Shown: positions 21,246-34,721 of the stretch, one piece after another
How positions within the stretch are numbered: position 1 is the stretch's first letter
Layout of the letters: every line of letters starts with the position of its first letter
Assembly: GCA_946902875.1 (NCBI GenBank)
Contig: OX336343.1
Location: forward strand, 10,529,754-10,593,753
DNA: 64,000 bases
Source of the DNA: Nematopogon swammerdamellus
Taxonomy: Eukaryota; Arthropoda; Insecta; Lepidoptera; Adelidae
Reading direction: 5' to 3'
The notes under the pieces: model-generated
The model's input: the letters and a program-made list of their open reading frames with translations, nothing else
Told to the model about the DNA's origin: nothing
Database searches by the model: none
Position numbers and translations under genes: made by a program

Positions 21246-21795
21246 TACCGGCCCCACACGATACCGACGTGTATGAAGAACAATATTTAGACCAAGTAAG
21301 CACCTAGGTAAACATTGTGACGATGTTTAGATGCCAGAATACGCCAGTGAAAACCCCATGTAAATCGATCGAGTCGTTTTCGACTTATGAGCGAACATAG
21401 AATGTCATACGGCGAATACAATACATAGATAGTTACATATTTTTCGCTTTATTTAAGTATTCTTGAGCTTAAACTCTCGCTGGAGTAAAGCGGTCTTAGA
21501 ACGCACGTCACGTTCCGAGTGCTGACATCTCTATTATCGTCATGTAAACAGCTGAACAAGGAAAGGAACAAGACAAGGTTAGTCTGTGATTAAAATGTTA
21601 TGTAAATAATTATACTGTTTGTCATGAGAATGTATTGTACATCTTTATTGTACTGTACTGTACAGTATAATATATAATATTATTTGTACGAGTAGAGTTG
21701 AAATGTAAATTTGTAAATTATTCTTCTCAAATCATCTCATAAACTGGTCCACGTGGGCTATTAATTCGATTAACGAATGTAATTTATGTATTAAC
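21246..21795. other. Intergenic AT-rich DNA
   Basis: No gene or named repeat is supported. The stretch 21640-21690 has short repeats of TACTGTACTG. Confidence 0.4.
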
Positions 21796-23168
21796 GAAGG
21801 TTATGGAGCGTATTGTCAACTCAGCGCTCCTGACGTACCTAGAAGACTATAAACTCCTCGACGATAAGCAATACGGCTTCCGCAAGCAAAGGTCGACTGG
21901 AGATCTTCTAGCGTACGTCACGCACTTGTGGGCTGAAAGACTCGATGGTTTTGGGGAATCGCTGGCGGTCGCTTTCGATATATCCAAAGCATTCGATCGC
22001 GTCTGGCACCGGGGACTCCTAAGCAAGCTTCCGGCCTACGGTGTCCCTACAAAACTGTGCACTTGGATCTCCAGCTTTTTGAGCAATCGGTCGATCTTTG
22101 TCACCCTTGATAGTGCATGCTCGGCCGATTACTCAATCAATGCTGGTGTTCTACAAGGATCCGTGCTGTCGCCTACACTGTTTCTATTATTTATTAACGA
22201 CATGCTCTCGCTCGGCGAAATACATTGCTACGCGGACGACAGCACGGTGCACGAAGGGTTCATCAAAAACTGGAAGGGTAGAGAGGCGTCAACAGCAAAC
22301 GCGAGACGTGAAACTGTTGCTCGGGTTGACCTGGTTCTCGATAAAGTATCCTCATGGGGGAAGGAGAACTTGGTCAACTTCAACGTAGCTAAGACGCAAG
22401 GCTGTGCCTTCTCTACTAAGGCTGATCCGTTTCCACTCCAAGCAACTTTCCAGGGCAGCCAAGTCCATAATGATGGTAGTCTGGGCGTCCTAGGTATACA
22501 GGTGTCCAGGGACGTTGGATTTCGATCGTTCATAGAATCCAAGGCGAAACTAGCATCTCGAAAATTAGGGATACTCTACCGATGTCGGCGATTTTTCACA
22601 CCGGTCCAATTGCTTACACTCTATAAAGCACAAGTAAGACCGGTGATGGAATATTGCAGTCATCTTTGGGAGGGTTCCCCTGAGTACCTTCTTTCAGCCT
22701 TGGATTCTATCCAACGACGAGCCATTCGTCTCATTGGCGACTCTGTACTCACAAAGGACCATCAACCTCTAAAACACAGACGTATCGTTGGGTCATTGAG
22801 CCTGTTTTATCGGTACTACTATGGCCGCTGCTCTGACGAAATTGCTTCCCTTATCCCTCCTCCTCCTGTTCGCCTTCGCCAAACCCGCCATACTCTCGCG
22901 GAACACCCCTTTGTAGTGGACAGACGAGTACTTCGAACGGCACGATTCTCTAAATCGTTCTTGTGCCGCACTGCAAAGGTGTGGAACGGGCTTCCGGGGA
23001 ATATCTTTCCCCACATCTTCAAATCGCGGGTAAATAGCCTTTCCCCAGCGACATTAGTCCACCTCCAAGCCGGACTGGCATCTCCTCGGGGGTGATATTG
23101 GCTGCGCCTGAGGCTTCGACCTCGGACACAGCCAGCTAGTTCGGAAACAATAAAAAAAAAATAAAAAA
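21796..23168 (+). mobile_element. LINE family A, 5'-truncated copy
   Basis: Homology to the 7243-10235 copy starts within RT at AAGGTTATGGAGCG and ends in an A-rich tail (AATAAAAAAAAAATAAAAAAT). The open frame 21803-23095 (about 430 residues) carries GFRKQRSTGDLLAYV, AFDISKAFDRVWH, a GV[PL]QGSVLSPTLF box with Leu in place of the usual Pro, and CYADDST. The frame is free of stops, but the endonuclease and RT fingers are missing, so the copy is dead on arrival. Confidence 0.9.
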
Positions 23169-23387
23169 TTAAATAATTTATTACACTCGTCACATTTCGA
23201 GATAGGGCGGGGAGTCTTGCCAAAAATTGACGTCATTGTTGCAAATACGGATGACCCCAAAATATTACATAAATAGCTGTGCTCGTGACTTCTGCATAGT
23301 TTTACATAGTTTACATATTACATATTACATTTAAGAGAAAGCGTTCTTAGTAACTAAGTAACTTACCTATGCATTCACTTAACGCTA
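23169..23387. other. Short spacer / lipase 3' flank
   Basis: AT-rich DNA downstream of the lipase stop on the minus strand. No AATAAA poly-A signal was seen here in lipase orientation. Confidence 0.4.
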
Positions 23388-24905
23388 TTACGGATTCAAG
23401 CGATTCAATACCTCGAACAGCTTTCTGTGCAACAACTCTGATATATCTTTTGCCAACAGAAAGTCTAAATGGTTGAATTTATCGAAAGGAACGACGTAGT
23501 GCTCCTTATTGTACCTCAAGTTCAGAAAGAGTGTCATCACATCAGTCTCGCTCGACAGTAAGTCGTTCTTGCTAGAGAATAGAGCGATCGGGAGAGTCAC
23601 GTTCTCGAGAGAATACTGCGGAGGTGTCACCGTCCCGTAATGCACCATATTGTCGATGGGTCCGTAGTTAAACTGCTGGAAGCGGCCGCCGGAGCTGATC
23701 TCCTGAGCGAAGTGCACGACCGTCTTCGTGGACGTGCCGGAGCCGATGTGAGCGAGGAACGCCGGTAGCATCGCCCGATCGAGCTGCTCCTCGTCGAACC
23801 CGCATATCATGAAGATGAATTGCTCGCAGACTCCTATGTCTAGGTTCTCCGAATTGCACGCGTCCGATCCGAGCCAGCCGCGACCGGCCTGCCTCGGCAT
23901 AAATTCCTTCGCGCCGAGCAGGGTCGCGACATAACCGAGATCGCTTCCGTACGTTGCGAACATCCTGAAAGAACTCCTGATGTCGGACATGTACACGACC
24001 GGCGCGAGAGCGAAGGCTGCGTGTAACCTGCCATTGTACTCGGGCCTGGTCGCTAGCATCGCGAACAAGATGGTGGTGCCCATAGAGTGACCGATGTAGT
24101 TTATTTTCACGCCGGCGCCTTTGGTCCTGTGTATGTAGTCAATGACGGCGGGCAGGTCGTGCTGCGCTATCTCGTGCCAGCTGAAGTCCCAATAGCGCGT
24201 GCTGTCTGTCCTGAGAGTGGCGTGTTCGCGGCTGTACCTGTTGCCACGCACGTTCGCGAGCCACACGTCGTAGCCGGCGTCCGCGAGCAGGTAGGCGAGC
24301 GATCGCTCCGGTCCAGCAAACACCCAGTCGGCGGAGCTCGCGAATATCCCGTGCTGAAGAAGAACTGTTTTTGAAGGTATCTGGTCCGGGGAATCTTTTA
24401 ATCCTCGAGGGATGCGGTGCACAGTGAGTATGTATCCGTCGTCGGTGAGAACGGTGTGCGACTCGCAAGCGTAGCCGTGCGACGCTATCATTCCCGGCGT
24501 GCTTAGCTCCGCTTCCGGAAGCGACAATAACTCCAACTCGTTCGTAATTCGCGGTATTGCAGCAGTCAAGACGGTCCTCGGCGTGACTTTGAGCATGTAA
24601 CGTTGAAAATCTTTCTCCAACCGTTTATCCGTGTCCTTCAAATAGGAGAAGATTTTACTGTTGGTCTGCTTGACACCCTCCTCGTATGTCTTTAGACCCT
24701 CTTTGACGTTCTTTTGTTGATTTGTGATGAAGTTCTGCATCTGATTGGTCTGGTTGGTTACCGTTTCCAAAAATTGTGTCTCCTGATCCGCCATATACTG
24801 TTGAACCTCCTGAGTCTTTTTCGTCATGTCGTCCAGCAGCGTAGCGATCCAGTTTTCGCAGTGAACTGAGAATATCGATACCGCAAGTATTAGGAAGATC
24901 TTCAT
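23388..24905 (-). CDS. Secreted acid-lipase-like alpha/beta hydrolase with coiled-coil N-terminus
   Basis: 505 residues in one exon. A signal peptide (MKIFLILAVSIFSVHC) is followed by an amphipathic, Gln/Lys/Glu-rich stretch to about residue 105 that reads as a coiled coil. From about residue 130 the protein matches the gastric/lysosomal acid lipase family: GYACESHTVLTDDGYIL, LLQHGIFASSADW (oxyanion region), DVWLANVRGNRYSR, then the nucleophile elbow GHSMG with Ser274. The rest of the triad is Asp448 (FSSKNDLL) and His479 (FNHLDF). The family hydrolyses triacylglycerols or cholesteryl esters. In insects many members are secreted into the gut or fat body, and the substrate here is unknown. Family members are usually about 400 residues, so the first 100 are an addition. 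It is intact, and its neighbours are LINE remnants and the GMC gene. Confidence 0.92.
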   Translation of the reverse strand: MKIFLILAVSIFSVHCENWIATLLDDMTKKTQEVQQYMADQETQFLETVTNQTNQMQNFITNQQKNVKEGLKTYEEGVKQTNSKIFSYLKDTDKRLEKDFQRYMLKVTPRTVLTAAIPRITNELELLSLPEAELSTPGMIASHGYACESHTVLTDDGYILTVHRIPRGLKDSPDQIPSKTVLLQHGIFASSADWVFAGPERSLAYLLADAGYDVWLANVRGNRYSREHATLRTDSTRYWDFSWHEIAQHDLPAVIDYIHRTKGAGVKINYIGHSMGTTILFAMLATRPEYNGRLHAAFALAPVVYMSDIRSSFRMFATYGSDLGYVATLLGAKEFMPRQAGRGWLGSDACNSENLDIGVCEQFIFMICGFDEEQLDRAMLPAFLAHIGSGTSTKTVVHFAQEISSGGRFQQFNYGPIDNMVHYGTVTPPQYSLENVTLPIALFSSKNDLLSSETDVMTLFLNLRYNKEHYVVPFDKFNHLDFLLAKDISELLHRKLFEVLNRLNP

Positions 24906-25440
24906 TTTGAAACGACGCGGACGTTGTCTAATTAATTAATTAAATGGTAATATTCCTCCAAAGAAACATCCGTTACGACTTGTTTTCGAACCCACACTAA
25001 CAATGTTTAATATTTAATGACAGATATTGTCTTATTTCAATACGTTTTGAACTTTGCCCTGCTGAGATAAACAGTTCAGAGAAGTACGAAGAAGGATATA
25101 CATATGATGACGTCATGTCTCCAATCGCAATGTTTATTCTCTGGTTAATCGCACAATGAGTCTTATATGAGCATTTAGGTAATATCCCTTTAAATACTTC
25201 ATCTTAGAAGAAAATACTTATAGATTGGTATAACAATGAAAATATATTATTTACTAACATTTGTCGAAGTCAGGTAACACAGTCACATCACAATAAACAC
25301 TAAAATAGACATTAGTATGCTGTAACATGTTGAAATTTATAACAGAATGGACAGACGAATATTTGACTGTAGTGGTAGAGCTGTAGGGAAAATGTATTGA
25401 ACATGTTATGTTATTTCCCCTCAAGTACAGTCTTGGGTTC
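24906..25440. other. Upstream region of the lipase gene
   Basis: AT-rich non-coding DNA. In lipase orientation a GATA-type motif (TTTATCTC) lies about 160 bp before the ATG at roughly 25064-25071. GATA motifs are known in gut-expressed insect genes, but the presence of one site is weak evidence. No clear TATA element was found. Confidence 0.35.
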
Positions 25441-25444
25441 TTCT

Positions 25445-25573
25445 AAAGTGCGCGAATGGACACCTGTCAGGCCGGCTTGGCATTCGCAACCCCCGCATAC
25501 GACCGAATGTTCATGGGAATCGTTAGACACCTTATGGGTGGCTAGGCGCCACGTGTGGCGCTTTCAATAAAAA
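25445..25573 (+). mobile_element. LINE family C, 3' tail
   Basis: It contains CCTGTCAGGCCGGCTTGGCA, CATGGGAATCGTTAGACACC and CACGTGTGGCGCTTTCAAT followed by a poly-A tail. The same 3' end occurs at 39745-39975, 50195-50640, 53731-53827 and 62395-62560. It is the C-terminal/3' UTR end of a CR1-like LINE. Confidence 0.75.
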
Positions 25574-26997
25574 AAAAAACATAAATACATACTCCATAAA
25601 TACATACATACATGCTACATAATACTGCATAAGTACAGACACATCCTTCCAAAATGATAACCCTCAAGAACCAGTTTTGATAGTAATTGGCAAGACTCCA
25701 CCGTGACTAATGGAATACAGATGTAAGTACAATGCACCATTATTCCATTATTGCTAAAACTTGAAAATAGGGTTTCGGAGGAAATAACAAGTTTTATTTT
25801 TTATGGAATCCGAAATGTTTGCCTATATAAACCTGCTGCACGCGTAATTCCGTTCATTATGCTATATTCCTATTGAAAGTATACCGCACAATATGAGAAG
25901 CTAATACTAATATAAAAAAAAAAACAATTAGATATAATAAACATTATTCATCATGGTGGTGTAATCATTGTCCCCAACAAGAGTCCCCACAGCGATGGTG
26001 TCGAGAGAGACATCCGCTGGCCGAGATAAGATAAAATAAGATAAGGATTTATTTTGAATAATACCTTAACCTATTTACATTTTATATATTACACTACCTA
26101 GGTAACTTAATTTATGCAAAATTGGCCAAATCGGCTCAGCGTGTGCCAGGGCAGAACAGAAGTCTTTTCCTGGCGCTGATTTTCAGCCGCTGCCGATGCT
26201 GAGATGACAACGTTACACGCCAAATTGAAACACAAATAGTTCACGCAATCTTAAAAGCCTATGTAAATGTACCTACATTAATATGCAAATCAATGCGAAT
26301 AAAATTTAAATTCTGACTTTCACGATCAGTGAACTGTTGTAGACATTCGTAAAATGTGTAAACTCTGAATGTGTTCCTAAACTATACATATATCTCAGCG
26401 GTTTGGGTGATATTATTAGTGTACGGATGAGGTGTACCTTTTTTTTATATTATTAGTAGTTAAATTGGTGTCTCGCCGGTAAGGTATTTATTTATAGACG
26501 ATAAAAGAGAGTTCACAGAGAATGAGAAAACTAGTCCTGCTTTTATGAAACGAAATTTTTAAAATGTTGAAAACCATACCGAACTGAGATAATGTTCCAG
26601 AACCGGATGCGGTGCTCAGTTTGGGATTTTTATGAAACATTTGTTGTTGATTGTTTATAAAGTTTCGGCTATTTTTACTGTCTTATTAATATACATTATT
26701 ATTATGTCAAATAAATAAATATATTTATGTTATACTTGCATAGCTCAAGATTTGATTAATGCAGGATCTGAGCCTTTCCCTAATATTCTACCAATAACTA
26801 TTATTAATTTATTAATAGACGTCATCGCATCACCCACCGATATGTGTTTATGTATAGTTTAAATTCAGGTGAAACGACGAAAAAACTTTTAAATTATAGT
26901 GCTTATTGATTAGTTTAATTTAAAATGTAAGTTAAAAATATACAGTTATATATAAGAGAGAAGATAATAATATTATAATATTATATTATCTTGTCAG
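25574..26997. other. Intergenic region
   Basis: AT-rich with short GATAAG-type repeats near 26025-26045. No exon is recognisable. The missing first exon of the GMC oxidoreductase gene could lie here or further upstream, but I could not identify it. Confidence 0.4.
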
Positions 26998-27384
26998 CCT
27001 CGATAGCTCAGTGGTGCAGACAGTCAACTGTCGCTATTGAATGTTAAGCAACGCTGGGTGCGGTCAGTACTTGGATGGGTGACCGCTGACCGTTGGAGGC
27101 TGACCGAGGTTCGGATTCCTCGTAAAACTGTAGGTCCCTTCCCTCCTAATCTTACTTGGTGGTAGGGTTTAACCCGCCCGGGTTGGTACCACCGCACTGA
27201 ATGAAACGTCGGCCAAAACGGCTATGTAAATAGTTTGTGTTTTCCGACTAGTTGAGTGTAGCCGGCACGATCAAAGGGGGAAGCACTGACATGGCACCTA
27301 GTTCACCCGGTGTTATGGGCTGACATCACGGACGTTGTAGGTGATGTAGCCAACCGTGTCAGTTTCCATAAAAAAAAAAAAAAA
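26998..27384 (+). mobile_element. Full-length SINE with composite tRNA/5S-like head
   Basis: The head has box A-like TAGCTCAGTGG (27006-27016). It is followed by TTAAGCAACGCTGGGTGCGG and CAGTACTTGGATGGGTGACC, which closely resemble the central part of insect 5S rRNA. The body has CCGCACTGAATGAAACGTCG and GTTATGGGCTGACATCACGG, and the element ends CAGTTTCCATAAAAAA. The copy at 61004-61386 differs by only about ten substitutions. Confidence 0.9.
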
Positions 27385-27693
27385 TTATATCTCTATACCT
27401 TGTTGCACTCACTATATAGATTGCTATGCACCATTTCTTCTGTTCTCCAATATTGTAAAGTATAGTAAGTATGTCTGTCTGTAAAAGATAACTCGTCTAC
27501 TATTATTGAAATCTGGCATACGTATATCACGATACTTAGGCTATGTATCTTAACTATCGTCTTTCTCTCAGATTTATACAAATGAATTTGTACTGTTTAG
27601 TTTACTGATTTAGATGTACCTACATAAATAAAATTATATTTTTTGGAATTGCAAGTACACAATGGCATTGTAGTGGTAAAATGTTATTAACAG

Positions 27694-30242
<2,549 letters not shown>

Positions 30243-31172
30243 GTTGCGATTTGCATTAGTATATCTACTATTAGATTGGAGAAATGAACAATTTCGATAG
30301 ATGCAACTTGTTCGATTTAACTTATTATTATATACTTTCATATGATCTTGGACTTTTATTACATAAAGTACAGGGTATTCGGGTTAGTCAGTCACTGCCA
30401 TTACTTTAACAAATAATTGAGATCGAGGAAAACTGAACACAAATTTGCCTAAATTTTTTAATAACTAAAAAAAGACTTTAACATATTTGTAGTGAAAACT
30501 TCAAAAATATTGAAATTGTTTTTTCATTTATCCAGCTCTCGCATGAACTCTCACTCTCAAGCGTCCAACAACATCTCCCCTTACTAGAGTGCGGTGCTGA
30601 GTGTAAAGTGAGTGAGCGGTCCACGAGGCTACTTATCGGGACGGAGACAACAATAGTGCTCCCTGCGGAGACGAGGTCACCAACCACTCGTTTCCTACGC
30701 CGGGAGATCGTAGCACATCTGTGGTTGTGATTTTTATTTTGAGTAAATTCTAAAAAGGCGGAGTAAGTAATCTTCGTATATTTTACTCAACAAGCCTAAG
30801 GTTTAAGCCTAAGCTCAAATTTTTTTTAAAGAAATTATTAATAAAGAAAGTTTTAATTAAAATTTGACAAAAAGTAAATAGTACCTATTTATGAGATGGT
30901 CTTTATTATGTATATTATGAGGATGCATTTATATGTGTTTTTTTTAATAATAAGTATGTAGAACATTTGTGTAGGTATAGTTTATCCATCTACGAGCAAG
31001 TGAATGTGTAAAGTATAAAGTATAATTTTTTAGCTAGCATGTATTTAATAATAAAGTACCTGGGCGATCGAGCTTCGCTCGGCGTCTACACCTATATAGA
31101 TAAACTAAAAAAAAATAACATTATCTATATACTAAATTTCATCCAAATCGTTAGAGCCGTTTCCGAGAAACC

Positions 31173-31211
<39 letters not shown>

Positions 31212-31280
31212 AGTTTAGCTCACATCGTGAAACTATATACACATAATTATATATATATGTATATTTTTTACGCAAAAAAG
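30243..31280. other. Intergenic region downstream of GMC gene
   Basis: AT-rich DNA with a TA-dinucleotide microsatellite at 31170-31210. A common repeat motif (CTGGGCGATCGAGCTTCGCT) occurs near 31060. There is no coding signal and no obvious AATAAA near the GMC stop codon. Confidence 0.45.
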
Positions 31281-31309
31281 CGTGGGTGGCTTTTTCCGAG
31301 AGACTAATC

Positions 31310-32135
31310 TTGCAGACCAATGGTGCAGTCGACAGAGCCAAAATCACCTCTCCTTGCGAAACCACGCTCAGTTAGGTGCCATGACAGTTCCACAGCCTAG
31401 CGGTGCGACAAAGAAACGATTTAGGCAACCGATGGGTTTTCAAAAGCCCAATGTCAACAACAAATGGGTGCTGAGTGTCTCTGCGACGAGTCATGCGGAG
31501 ATAGGACGGGTAGCAGGGAATAAAGGATGCTAGTTCCACAGACTAAGCGAACCTACAAATCGTCTGTGACTCAGAGACTCCAGACCATTGTTAGACGGTT
31601 AGGTCACCAACAAGACGGATGGCTCGGCGCTGTATCGAGTCCAATGAAGCAAGCAGATATTGGGGACTACCGTCCCAGATGTGTCTGAAGTACTTCATCA
31701 CCGGCCTAATCTGTGTTTTATACAACAGGAATAGTTGTGCCGGTGAGAAGAGGCGTAGTCGTCTGCATAGCTGTGTATCATGCCCAAGGACAGTAGATCG
31801 TTTATAAGTATTAGGAATAGCGTAGGCGACAGCACAGAGCCCTGCGGAACACCAGCATTGAGGAAAGTCGTCCGATTTCGAGCCATCGATGGTAACGAAG
31901 ATGGAACGACCTACCAAAATGCTGGCGATGCAGGCGCAGAGTTTGGGTGGAATGCCGAAGGACAGAAGCTTGCCTAGAAGGCCTCGGTACCAAACGCGGT
32001 CGAAGGCCTTGGAAATATCCAGTGGACTGATTCTCCAAAATTTTCCTATTTGTTCGGCCCATATATGAGTAACGTGCGTTAGAAGATCGCACTTTCCGGA
32101 ATCCATACTGATTGCCACCCAGGAGTTTATTTGCT
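31310..32135 (-). mobile_element. LINE family A, degenerate fragment
   Basis: The minus-strand frame at 31591-32118 reads DISKAFDRVW, GRSIFVTIDGSKSDDF and, after an internal deletion of the YADD region, RLFSPAQLFLLYKTQIRPVM and SLDSIQRRAIRLVGD. The order matches LINE-A ORF2. The 3' UTR (AACCACGCTCAG in plus orientation) lies at 31360. Confidence 0.8.
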
Positions 32136-32209
32136 TCTAAGTAGGTTAGGAGCTGGGTGTTAAAAAGGCATTATTTTTACCTTATGGCTTGTTGACGGTC
32201 AGTGAGGTA

Positions 32210-32405
32210 CGATCGAAACCTGTCTAGAGCTAGACCTCGAATCCCAGAGAGTTTTTTTTATTAAAATTGGGATGACCACAGTGTCGACCCCCTTGGATAG
32301 ATCAAGAAATTGTTTCCTGATTTTCCATTGCGCTCGACACGAATTTCGTTGCCTCTAATATGGCATCTTCAGTGCAAAGGTTTTCACGGAAACCGAATAG
32401 ATGTT
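32210..32405 (-). pseudogene. Fragment of a second LINE reverse transcriptase
   Basis: On the minus strand the start reads LFGFRENLCTEDAILEAT, matching the GFR...ST-x-DAI box of CR1-like RTs. It then loses frame before a DLSKG-like box. It is a short relic unrelated to the flanking LINE-A copy. Confidence 0.6.
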
Positions 32406-33190
32406 TTGATTTTTTTCCAAATAAACATTAACATAAAATGTAAATATTTTGAACATTATTATATTGTTATGTAATCAAATCTAAACGAAACACTACTTAT
32501 AGAACACTTTAACCAAACCCTGACTGCATGTCTATTGCAGCAAGTGTATAGACAATTTTCTATTTCATTCATGCCACGCCTGACGTGTTACGCCAAAGCT
32601 CAATTCACTCTACCCCCAAAAAACCGGGTCCCGGTCACGGACTTGTCCCGGTATAATTGTGTTCACATTATAAAATGTGCTTATCGTTTCCGGCACCCAG
32701 CCTACGCGAGCGGTAGTCAAGTAGAATTTTGGGTTGAGTGAGAGGTGTCACGCGGGAGAGAGGGCGGCGCAGGGCGGGTGGGGAGGCGAAGAATTCCTCT
32801 CGCCTGTATTGTTTGTGAGGGATGCCGAAGGAGCCTTCTCAAATTGACTTATCCGAAACTGAAGCACAGACTTCTCGTGGGAACGGGAACATCCGCCCTA
32901 TGCAATACAGAATGTGGAGATGAATTATGAATATGTTGGATGTACCAGTATGATATAATATTAGCATGTCTATCGCTGTCACTATCATTAGCATATCTAT
33001 CAACACTTGACAGATATGATAATGATTAGATTAATCTAGTGTCACAAGAGCAAACATTCAGGAAATAATTTACATTCTTTCCGAAGATAGATTATGATAT
33101 CTATAAACAAGGCTACAGATGCGACAACCAAGCGACAACACATGCAGCAGCAAATCGACCACATGCATCGACCTGTGCATGATTATAACT
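32406..33190. other. Intergenic region
   Basis: No gene is supported. Bases 32740-32800 are G-rich. The rest is AT-rich anonymous DNA. Confidence 0.4.
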
Positions 33191-33194
33191 TCCG

Positions 33195-33340
33195 AAATAG
33201 GTTGCAATTTAGGTTAGCCCTCAATACGGCGTCTTCTAACTTTTAGTTTGCCTTGGATCTTCCCTTGGATGTGCCCGCAGCAGTAGATATTGGTCGTTCC
33301 GGATTAAATGATCGAAATATCTACTCAGGTTTCCTTTTTA
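33195..33340 (-). pseudogene. RTE-like LINE, C-terminal fragment (second part)
   Basis: On the minus strand two neighbouring frames give RYFDHLIRNDQYLLL and then HIQGKIQGKLKVRRRRIEG. This matches the end of RTE/BovB reverse transcriptases (YFGH...R...Y.LL, then GKI.GKR..GRRR). A frameshift lies between the two halves. Confidence 0.65.
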
Positions 33341-33344
33341 GGGT

Positions 33345-34129
33345 TGCGTATACATATGGGAGCGCATACATATTAATAAGCCTAGGCCGTCTGTCTGTGC
33401 GTCCGTCCGTCCGTCACTTGCGTCCTAGGGCTGTATCTTTTGAACCGTAATAGCCGGTGGATATCACAGAATATGTCGTATTATGGCGGACTTTTTTACT
33501 TTTTGCTTTTTTATGAATTGATCAATTCATAAAAAAAGCAAAAAGTAAAAAAGTTAAGGGGAGTTACCCTACAAGAAACGTGCTAAGAATTAATTAGTAC
33601 ATATTCACGATACTGAATAATAGATTAGGCGCCACAGGTATTTATATTTTACATTGCAGAAAGGCAAACGATAGGCGGATATGTTTTTTGACAGGCATGG
33701 TATAGCGTATCTACGGAACCCTTCGTGTGCGAGTAAAACTTGCACTTAATCAATGTTTGTATTGCATTGACGACCATCGAAATAGTTTTAAGGTGATAGG
33801 ACTAAAAAAATGCAGGGTAGTTTAAAATATTCGTATATTCCGTATTGCATCGTATTCGTTTGTTGTTGTATCTCTGTTTTGTAATGTGTGTGTTTTAATA
33901 AATGAACTTTAACAGCGCATTAGTCTGGCCATACAGAGGGCTAATGCGCTGAGTGTCTTGGGAACTTTCCTGGGATCGGTCGGTATGGATGAGATTTTTT
34001 TATTTATCGACCTGATTTACAGATCTCATTCATATCATTGGTCCGGGGTTGTTCTTTTTCTTTATATTTAAATAATTGGTAGTTTGTATTAAATAAAATT
34101 TATTTCGACTTTGAATTGAATTTGAATTG
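33345..34129. other. Inserted repeat material between two RTE fragments
   Basis: It contains a palindrome centred at about 33521 and a CTGTCTGTGCGTCCGTCCGT repeat shared with other sites in the window. It separates two RTE pieces that would be adjacent in an intact element, so it is probably made of later insertions. Confidence 0.5.
33490..33554. repeat. Near-perfect 32-bp-arm palindrome
   Basis: CTTTTTTACTTTTTGC is followed by TTATGAATTGATCAATTCATAA and the reverse complement, with no loop and a single one-base length difference between the two A/T runs. Confidence 0.85.
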
Positions 34130-34285
34130 AATATAGAGTCGTTGAAGAACTCCTTCATTTCGTATTCGGTCGGCTCACAATAACTTAGCATTCTTCTATA
34201 ATGCCACATTTCGAAGCATTCTATTCCCATTGCTTGCGTCAGTGTCCATGATTCAATGCCATACAGAAGAACAGAGAACTCATGA
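34130..34285 (-). pseudogene. RTE-like LINE, C-terminal fragment (first part)
   Basis: The minus strand reads VLLYGIESWTLTQA and then MGIECFEMWHYRRMLSYC, the conserved segment after the RT domain in RTE/BovB-type elements (YG.E.WTL, A.EMW..RRML). It then passes into unrelated sequence. Confidence 0.75.
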
Positions 34286-34721
34286 AGTAAGTCAGTACAT
34301 GCCTAAAAACCGAATTCAATATTTTCCCTAACCTAACCCATATCAAATCTGACAGATATACAGCATAATATTGCACGATTATTATATCGAGGGCTTACTT
34401 CAAGAATGCATTAAGTCAGAAAAAGCTGTTTTGAGATAATCAAGTTTGAAAGTTAAAAAAAATTAATATATATATTGTACTTATATTTACAATATCAATA
34501 TTATGAACCGAGATTTGTAATCTAGCGATGTTAAAAATGATATGAAATAAAATATTTATATATTCATTCAATGTGACTTTTTCTTCGAAAGTTTAGGAGA
34601 AGGTATCGACTTAGTGTATTTTGTTTGACAATAAATTTAACAGTAAAATAATAATACGGCATTAAGTCATATAGTTGTTTAATGAAAAAGACAAGTTTAC
34701 AACAATTTCAGTGAATTACAA

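Noticed and set aside
24087..24468. ORFs overlapping the lipase gene in other frames
   Set aside because: They are shadows of the lipase coding sequence, which has a full catalytic triad and signal peptide.
27040..27110. Possible 5S rRNA gene
   Set aside because: Only the central part of 5S rRNA is matched, the 5' and 3' strands of helix I are absent, and the same segment recurs as the head of a dispersed SINE.
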